DNA from: Sphaerochaeta sp. UBA5849
Lineage (GTDB): Bacteria > Spirochaetota > Spirochaetia > Sphaerochaetales > Sphaerochaetaceae
DNA length: 64,000 nt
NCBI GenBank assembly: GCA_002432715.1
Contig: DJGJ01000035.1
Span: 1-64,000, forward strand
Direction of reading: 5' to 3'
Shown here: positions 59,727 to 64,000 of the stretch, piece after piece
Numbering within the stretch: position 1 is the first letter of the stretch
Layout of the letters: every line of letters begins with the position of its first letter
Notes under the pieces: model-generated
Database searches by the model: none
Told to the model about the DNA's origin: nothing
Seen by the model: the letters and a program-made list of their open reading frames with translations, nothing else
Program-made: the position numbers and the translations under genes

Positions 59727-62700
59727 TTATGCTTCCACGCACCCGAGCAGGTAGCTGTAGGAAGTATAGATTTCCTCGATCAAGGCGGCCACCTCATCGG
59801 TAATGCCTTCCTCATCGCCGGTCAGGATTCCCTCCCCATCCAAGGAACAGTCATACACCTTTCCGTCGAGACGGATGATGATGTCCTCTCCCTCTGCATA
59901 GAAGCCGTTGTTCGTGGAGTTGTCAAAATCTTCCTTCAAGCTGAAGAGGGTAAACTTCTTGCGGTACGGACCGCCGTCGTATGGGCAGAAAGTCTCACAG
60001 TTGCCGCACTCATTGCAGTAAGCGTCGAGGTGAAGAATCTGGAACGGGTCGGCAAACACACCGGTGTTGCGGACATCAATGGCGACATTGGCACGGTTCG
60101 GGCAGACATCAACGCACTTGTTGCACAGGTATGAGCATTCAAGGCACCGCTCAGCCTCGGTGGCGGCGAAGTCGGCATCAGAAAACTGTTTGGAAACAAG
60201 AATCTTGCTCTTCTTCTCGGCGACTTCGGCAAAGAACTTGTTTTCATCATTCTCGAGCTCCAAGCGCTCTTCGTCGGTCATATCGTCCTCGTCGTCACAG
60301 TCGCAATCGTCCTCGCAGATGCACTCATGGTCGTGGTCGTGATCATGACCGCAATCGCAGTCTTCCTCCTCATCCTCGGGACCCAGCACCTTGTCAATGG
60401 CTGCCTCGACAGCACTTCGTGCACTGGCGATGCACCGCACCACGGTGGAAGGACCGCTTTGGACATCACCGATGACGTAGACGTTCTCGACCTCGGACTC
60501 CTTGGTCTCTTCATCTGCTTTCGGCCAACCCTTCTCATTCACCGGCACTCCGTACCAGGTGAGTCTTTCGGTATCCGCATGTTCACCGATGGCGGTGATC
60601 ATGGTGTCGGCTTCGATGGTGAAGGTCTCTTGTGTTGCCACCGGTCTTCTTCTGCCGCTCGCATCCTTCTGTCCGAGTTCCATTTTTCTCACAGTAAGGA
60701 TGTTGCCTTCAAACCTCTCAGGATTGGCGAGGAAGATGAATTGGATGTTCTCCTTCCTGGCTAGACCGTACTCCTCATGGTCGGCCGGCATCTCGGCCTC
60801 GGTACGGCGATAGATGACGGAAACTTTCTCAACCCCGGGAATGCGAAGAGCAGCACGGGCGCTGTCCATGGCGGTGTTTCCGCCGCCGACAACCACGACG
60901 TTCCTGCCAAGACTGATTGTGGATGGGTCCTTACGGAAAGCGGAGAGGAACGAAAGGGACTGCCTTACCCGGCTTCGGTCACCGGTCAAGGGAATATCGT
61001 TGTCCACTTCACTGCCGATGGCATAAAAGATGTATGAGAACCCCTGGTCCTTGAGAGCCTGAACAGTCATGACCTCGGTGTCGACACCAAAATGGAACTG
61101 CACCCCATGGGCCTTGATGAACTGGACATCGCTCTCAATGGCTTCAACGGGAAGCCTGAAGCCTGGAATGACATGCCTGACCACACCACCTGCACTCTCC
61201 TCCCTTTCAAAGACTGTAGTGTCGAAACCTGCACGAGCGAGGAAATATGCGGCAGAGAGGCCTGCTGGGCCGGCTCCTACCACAGCGGCCTTGATCAACG
61301 TCTTATCGGTCGGCCCTTCCCACAGCTGCTTGAAAGCCTCGAACCCATTCTCCACCGCAATGCGCTTCATATCGCGGATTTTCACCGCTCCTTCATAATC
61401 CATGCGGGTACAGTGAAGCTGGCACTGGTGGTCGCAGATGTGACTGGTTATAGCGGGAAGGGCGTTCTTGTCATAAATGAGGGCAAGTGCTTCACCATAG
61501 CGGCCTTGGCCTACCAGCTGGACATACTCCGGTACATCCTGATGGATGGGGCATGCCACCTGGCAGGGAGCCACATAGCAGTCAAACAGAGGAAGCTTCT
61601 CACCGATCTTGATCGTATCGTCGCCTCTGAAATCCTTCTCGATTTCGTTGAAGGAACCCGAACGGGCATCCGTTGACAGCTTCTCAATCTTGGCCAAGTC
61701 GATGCCGACCATGCCCCACGCCTTGCTCTTCTCAAGGATTTTTACCATCTGCGTAAGACGGGTGTACCCACCGGGCTTGAGCATATCGGTTGCCAGGGTG
61801 ATCGGCCTGATACCGCTTTCAAAGAGCTGCTTGACCGTGAAAGCGGTAGCACCTCCGCTGTAGGAGATGGGCAGTTTTCCGGCAAACTCTTTGCTCAAAA
61901 GCGTTGCCACCGTAGTGGAGATTGGGAACAGTGAGCGGCCGGACATATACATCTCATTGCCGGGCAGGACGCCTTGGTCGTTTACCGAGCCCAGCGTATT
62001 GGTCAGCTTCACTCCAAAGCCGCGCCCTTCCTTCTTGGCGAGATTGACAAGGCGTGCAAGCATGGCGATGGCATCGCCGTACTGCAGGTCATGCTCGAAG
62101 TTTTCCCTGGTAAGAGTGATGTAGGTATAGCCAAGGTCGTCAAGAATCTTGCGGACTTGGTCGTAGCCGAGCAGCGTCGGGTTGAGCTTGACGAAGGTAT
62201 CCACCTTCTTCTCGGTGAGCATATAGGTGCAGATGGCTTCGATTTCCTTTGGGGGACAGCCGTGCATGGTGCTCAATGTCGTGGAGGGGCTGATGTTGGC
62301 ACTGATTTTGGTGCTCAGGCCCTTCATCTTCTTTTCCAGGCCTTCCCAAGGCGTTCCATCGAACAAGCCTTCATCGAACAGTGCTTCCATCTCGGAGAGA
62401 TACTGATTGAACCGCTCATCCTTGCGGGCGTCGATCATACTGTCGATGTACTGCTGCATCTTCGCTGTCTTGATGCCTTCCAGGTTGTAACCGACCGACA
62501 TATTGAAAATAAACGAAGGCTTTTCGAACTTGCCCTTGTGCATGGCGGCTTCCAGCATGTGGAGGATGATCCATGCCTTGGCATATTCATCCCAAGCCTT
62601 GGGGAGGGTGAACTCGGTCGACCACTCAACATTGTAGGCTTCATCACGGGCGTCGATGCACGGCTTGTCGATCTCCAAGGTATCCATGACCTGTACAGTC

Positions 62701-62948
62701 TTGAGCTCCATGAACCGACCACCAACCAAATAGCTGGCAATGATGTTCTGGGCAAGCTGGGTATGGGGACCGGCGGCGGGACCAAGGGCTGTACTGCAGC
62801 TTTGGCCGAACACCTTGATGCTTTTTTTCCCTGAATCCTGATAGAATTGCTCTTCGGCAATGCCAAAAATGGAATGATGGTTTCGGTATTCACCGATAAT
62901 ACGACTGATTAGTTCCGAGAAGGGAACGGGGCGCATGATATCTCCCAT
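59727..62948 (-). CDS. ygfK: YgfK, FAD/iron-sulfur partner of the selenium-linked hydroxylase
   Basis: A 1073-residue multidomain flavoprotein annotated in relatives as putative selenate reductase Fe-S subunit. Residues ~1-430 form a dihydroorotate-dehydrogenase-like barrel. Residues ~455-515 hold a GltD-type cysteine cluster (CYVAPCQVACPIHQ, HICDHQCQLHC). FAD and NAD(P) sites follow (VVGAGPAGLSAAYFL near 556, VVVGGGNTAMDSA near 685), then C-terminal 4Fe-4S motifs (CSYLCNKCVDVCP, YCNECGNCETFCP). Residues 863-889 are a Cys/His/Asp-rich insertion. It starts an operon with ssnA and ygeY. AAGGAG precedes the ATG. Confidence 0.92.
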   Translation of the reverse strand: MGDIMRPVPFSELISRIIGEYRNHHSIFGIAEEQFYQDSGKKSIKVFGQSCSTALGPAAGPHTQLAQNIIASYLVGGRFMELKTVQVMDTLEIDKPCIDARDEAYNVEWSTEFTLPKAWDEYAKAWIILHMLEAAMHKGKFEKPSFIFNMSVGYNLEGIKTAKMQQYIDSMIDARKDERFNQYLSEMEALFDEGLFDGTPWEGLEKKMKGLSTKISANISPSTTLSTMHGCPPKEIEAICTYMLTEKKVDTFVKLNPTLLGYDQVRKILDDLGYTYITLTRENFEHDLQYGDAIAMLARLVNLAKKEGRGFGVKLTNTLGSVNDQGVLPGNEMYMSGRSLFPISTTVATLLSKEFAGKLPISYSGGATAFTVKQLFESGIRPITLATDMLKPGGYTRLTQMVKILEKSKAWGMVGIDLAKIEKLSTDARSGSFNEIEKDFRGDDTIKIGEKLPLFDCYVAPCQVACPIHQDVPEYVQLVGQGRYGEALALIYDKNALPAITSHICDHQCQLHCTRMDYEGAVKIRDMKRIAVENGFEAFKQLWEGPTDKTLIKAAVVGAGPAGLSAAYFLARAGFDTTVFEREESAGGVVRHVIPGFRLPVEAIESDVQFIKAHGVQFHFGVDTEVMTVQALKDQGFSYIFYAIGSEVDNDIPLTGDRSRVRQSLSFLSAFRKDPSTISLGRNVVVVGGGNTAMDSARAALRIPGVEKVSVIYRRTEAEMPADHEEYGLARKENIQFIFLANPERFEGNILTVRKMELGQKDASGRRRPVATQETFTIEADTMITAIGEHADTERLTWYGVPVNEKGWPKADEETKESEVENVYVIGDVQSGPSTVVRCIASARSAVEAAIDKVLGPEDEEEDCDCGHDHDHDHECICEDDCDCDDEDDMTDEERLELENDENKFFAEVAEKKSKILVSKQFSDADFAATEAERCLECSYLCNKCVDVCPNRANVAIDVRNTGVFADPFQILHLDAYCNECGNCETFCPYDGGPYRKKFTLFSLKEDFDNSTNNGFYAEGEDIIIRLDGKVYDCSLDGEGILTGDEEGITDEVAALIEEIYTSYSYLLGCVEA
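60282..60362 (-). other. Cys/His/Asp-rich insertion encoded within ygfK
   Basis: Codons 863-889 encode six cysteines as three C-x-C pairs (864/866, 876/878, 882/884), four histidines in an H-D-H-D-H-D-H run (868-874) and many acidic residues. It lies between the FAD/NAD domain and the C-terminal ferredoxin domain. Confidence 0.85.
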
Positions 62949-62970
62949 ACTTACTCCTTCCTATAGGGTT

Positions 62971-62991
62971 GGTCGGGCATGCGGCCCGACC
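62971..62991 (-). other. 5'-terminal hairpin of the ygfK mRNA
   Basis: GGTCGGG/CCCGACC forms a 7-bp stem that would begin within one or two bases of the predicted transcription start. It ends 9 bp before the AAGGAG region. Such 5' stems commonly stabilise mRNA; no ligand role is evident. Confidence 0.45.
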
Positions 62992-62998
62992 CTTATTC

Positions 62999-63049
62999 AT
63001 TCTAATCCAGATTGGAGAGAAGTCAATAAAATTTGCAACATTTCGCAAC
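62999..63049 (-). promoter_or_regulatory. ygfK promoter with upstream GCAAC-N5-GCAAC element
   Basis: TTGACT (63026-63021), 16 bp and TAGAAT (63004-62999) form a good promoter. GCAAC-ATTTC-GCAAC (plus strand 63035-63049) ends 8 bp upstream of the -35, the same distance as at ygeW although in the opposite orientation. It is part of the 377-bp divergent gap 62949-63325, which holds no other gene. Confidence 0.75.
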
Positions 63050-63158
63050 AAATAGTGTGTCATTGGATTGGAATTCCTGATACGGCAACGATTGCCGATT
63101 CCCCACCCTTCGGTATCCATATTGGATGCCCGACTAAGGGGAAAAGTTAAAAACAGTC

Positions 63159-63183
63159 TTTCGAAAATCGTACTTTTCGAAAA
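63159..63183. repeat. Tandem TTTCGAAAA palindromes in the divergent region
   Basis: TTTCGAAAA (63159-63167) and TTTTCGAAAA (63174-63183) have their centres 16 bp apart, about 70-90 bp upstream of the -35 of the PLP-enzyme gene. They could be a regulator site for that gene. Confidence 0.4.
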
Positions 63184-63251
63184 ATTTATAAGTACATACT
63201 ACTACTTAACGCAAATTATATTCCAAAAATTCAACTTTCACGAATTATCGC

Positions 63252-63279
63252 TTTACATTTTACTTCTTTACGGTATACT
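63252..63279 (+). promoter_or_regulatory. Promoter of the PLP-enzyme gene
   Basis: TTTACA (63252-63257), 16 bp and TATACT (63274-63279), 46 bp before the ATG. A GCAAC followed ten bases later by a degenerate GTCAC (63296-63310) lies in the leader. Confidence 0.7.
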
Positions 63280-63325
63280 TGATTAATCTGAAAAAGCAAC
63301 AAAGTGTCACCACGGAGGATAAGAC

Positions 63326-64000
63326 ATGCTGATCAATTTGAATGTCAATGAAGAAGTACGGGCAAGGAATATCAAACGCTGCAAGGAAAAGGGAATCCTG
63401 CTCCCCACGTTCAAACAGATGGTGGATCCCTCTACCGTACCTGAGGATATCAAGGCAAAACTCTCCCATGTAGGTCTTTGGGATGTTGACAACTCCAACC
63501 TCTTCAGGATTACCTGGAAGAACGAACCCACCAAGACCGGCGGTACCTTCGGCGGTGTAAACTATATTGAGGTTCCCCATGAACTTACCGGCGTCAAAGC
63601 CCGTATTCTCGCCCTCGTCGGCAAGTGGTTCCCCACCGGAGCACACAAAGTCGGTGCAACCTATGGTTGTCTAGCCCCTGCTTTGGTCAGCGGCAACTTC
63701 GACTCGGTGAATCAGCAGGCTGTATGGCCGTCCACCGGCAACTACTGCCGCGGTGGTGCCTACAACAGCGCCCTTTTGGGCTGCCAGTCCATCGCCATTC
63801 TTCCCGAGGAAATGAGCCAGGAACGCTTCAACTGGCTGAAGACCGTCGCCGGTGAAATCATCGCAACCCCCGGCTGTGAATCAAACGTCAAGGAAATCTT
63901 CGACAAGTGCCATGAGCTGGATGCAGAGCGTGGTGCACATATCGTAATCTTCAATCAGTTCGAAGAGTTTGGAAACTATCTGTGGCACTATACCGTAACC
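63326..64000 (+). CDS. PLP-dependent enzyme, cysteine synthase/threonine synthase-like (partial)
   Basis: The first 225 codons are open to the right edge. The PLP lysine motif (FPTGAHKVGATYG) and the phosphate-binding loop (STGNYCRGGAYNS) identify a fold-type II PLP enzyme. The remainder (AILPEEMSQERFNWLK, NQFEEFGNYLWHY) belongs to a subgroup I have seen annotated only as PLP-dependent protein. CGGAGG precedes the ATG at 63326. It diverges from ygfK. It is not an obvious match to YgeX, the diaminopropionate ammonia-lyase of the E. coli cluster, so its substrate is open. Confidence 0.8.
   Translation, partial: MLINLNVNEEVRARNIKRCKEKGILLPTFKQMVDPSTVPEDIKAKLSHVGLWDVDNSNLFRITWKNEPTKTGGTFGGVNYIEVPHELTGVKARILALVGKWFPTGAHKVGATYGCLAPALVSGNFDSVNQQAVWPSTGNYCRGGAYNSALLGCQSIAILPEEMSQERFNWLKTVAGEIIATPGCESNVKEIFDKCHELDAERGAHIVIFNQFEEFGNYLWHYTVT

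Noticed and set aside
50407..62948. Selenocysteine-encoding UGA in the selenium-linked genes
   Set aside because: All these proteins read through without internal stops and end at normal stop codons; the selenium link in the family is through the Mo cofactor, not selenocysteine.
63326..64000. YgeX (2,3-diaminopropionate ammonia-lyase) for the partial PLP enzyme
   Set aside because: The lysine and phosphate-loop contexts (GAHKVGATYG, STGNYCRGG) differ from the YgeX pattern with its TDGNHG loop; only the genomic position is similar.
1..64000. Prophage, insertion sequence, CRISPR, tRNA or rRNA genes
   Set aside because: No transposase, integrase or phage structural gene, regular repeat array, or tRNA T-loop pattern was seen; coding density and codon use look uniform.

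Overview
The window looks like chromosomal DNA from a non-motile spirochaete, most probably Sphaerochaeta or a close relative. This is an inference from gene content: many periplasmic sugar-binding protein/permease operons without their own ATPase, intermediate GC, cytoplasmic peptidoglycan-precursor genes, and an E. coli/Clostridium-like selenium-molybdenum purine cluster. No rRNA, tRNA, CRISPR array, insertion sequence or prophage was recognised. Almost every gene is a full-length housekeeping, transport or catabolic gene.

Layout. (1) 1-12.7 kb holds two carbohydrate islands. A LacI-type regulator faces a GH127 glycosidase / binding protein / two-permease operon, with four AAACGTTT-type palindromes between them. 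A ROK-type regulator heads two permeases and a binding protein and diverges from a GH20 beta-hexosaminidase; TTTGTACAAA-type palindromes sit at its promoters. (2) 12.8-41.2 kb is housekeeping: RNA-binding YhbY, acyl-CoA synthetase, an overlapping folC-rqcH-memo-membrane protein operon, miaA with an omega-like RNA polymerase subunit, cmk/yicC/murC, a small zinc-ribbon protein, murE-ddl-dinB, MFS transporter-uppP, trmL-proC-serS-pncB, an amidase/glycosyltransferase pair and proB-proA. (3) 41.3-50.4 kb has a FecBCD-type metal transporter, adenine deaminase, an NCS2 purine permease, a nucleotide-sugar epimerase, a BaiN-type flavoprotein and a VOC protein. (4) 50.4-64 kb is the selenium-linked purine/molybdenum-hydroxylase cluster: ygeW; 8-oxoguanine deaminase-ygfM-xdhD; ygfK-ssnA-ygeY; and a divergent PLP enzyme cut by the right edge.

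How the parts fit together. NCS2 uptake and adenine deaminase feed purines to the molybdenum hydroxylase XdhD with its FAD subunit YgfM, with YgfK as the probable FAD/iron-sulfur partner. 8-oxoguanine deaminase and SsnA deaminate related substrates, while YgeW and YgeY probably act on downstream carbamoyl/ureido-type products. The strongest unexplained signal is an exact 15-bp element, GCAAC-N5-GCAAC, at four promoters: the metal transporter, adenine deaminase, ygeW and ygfK. It suggests one undescribed regulon joining metal uptake, purine deamination and the hydroxylase cluster. A second candidate is a ~197-nt structured leader closed by a perfect 7-bp helix next to the ribosome binding site of the 8-oxoguanine deaminase operon. 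A third is a Cys/His/Asp-rich insertion in YgfK.
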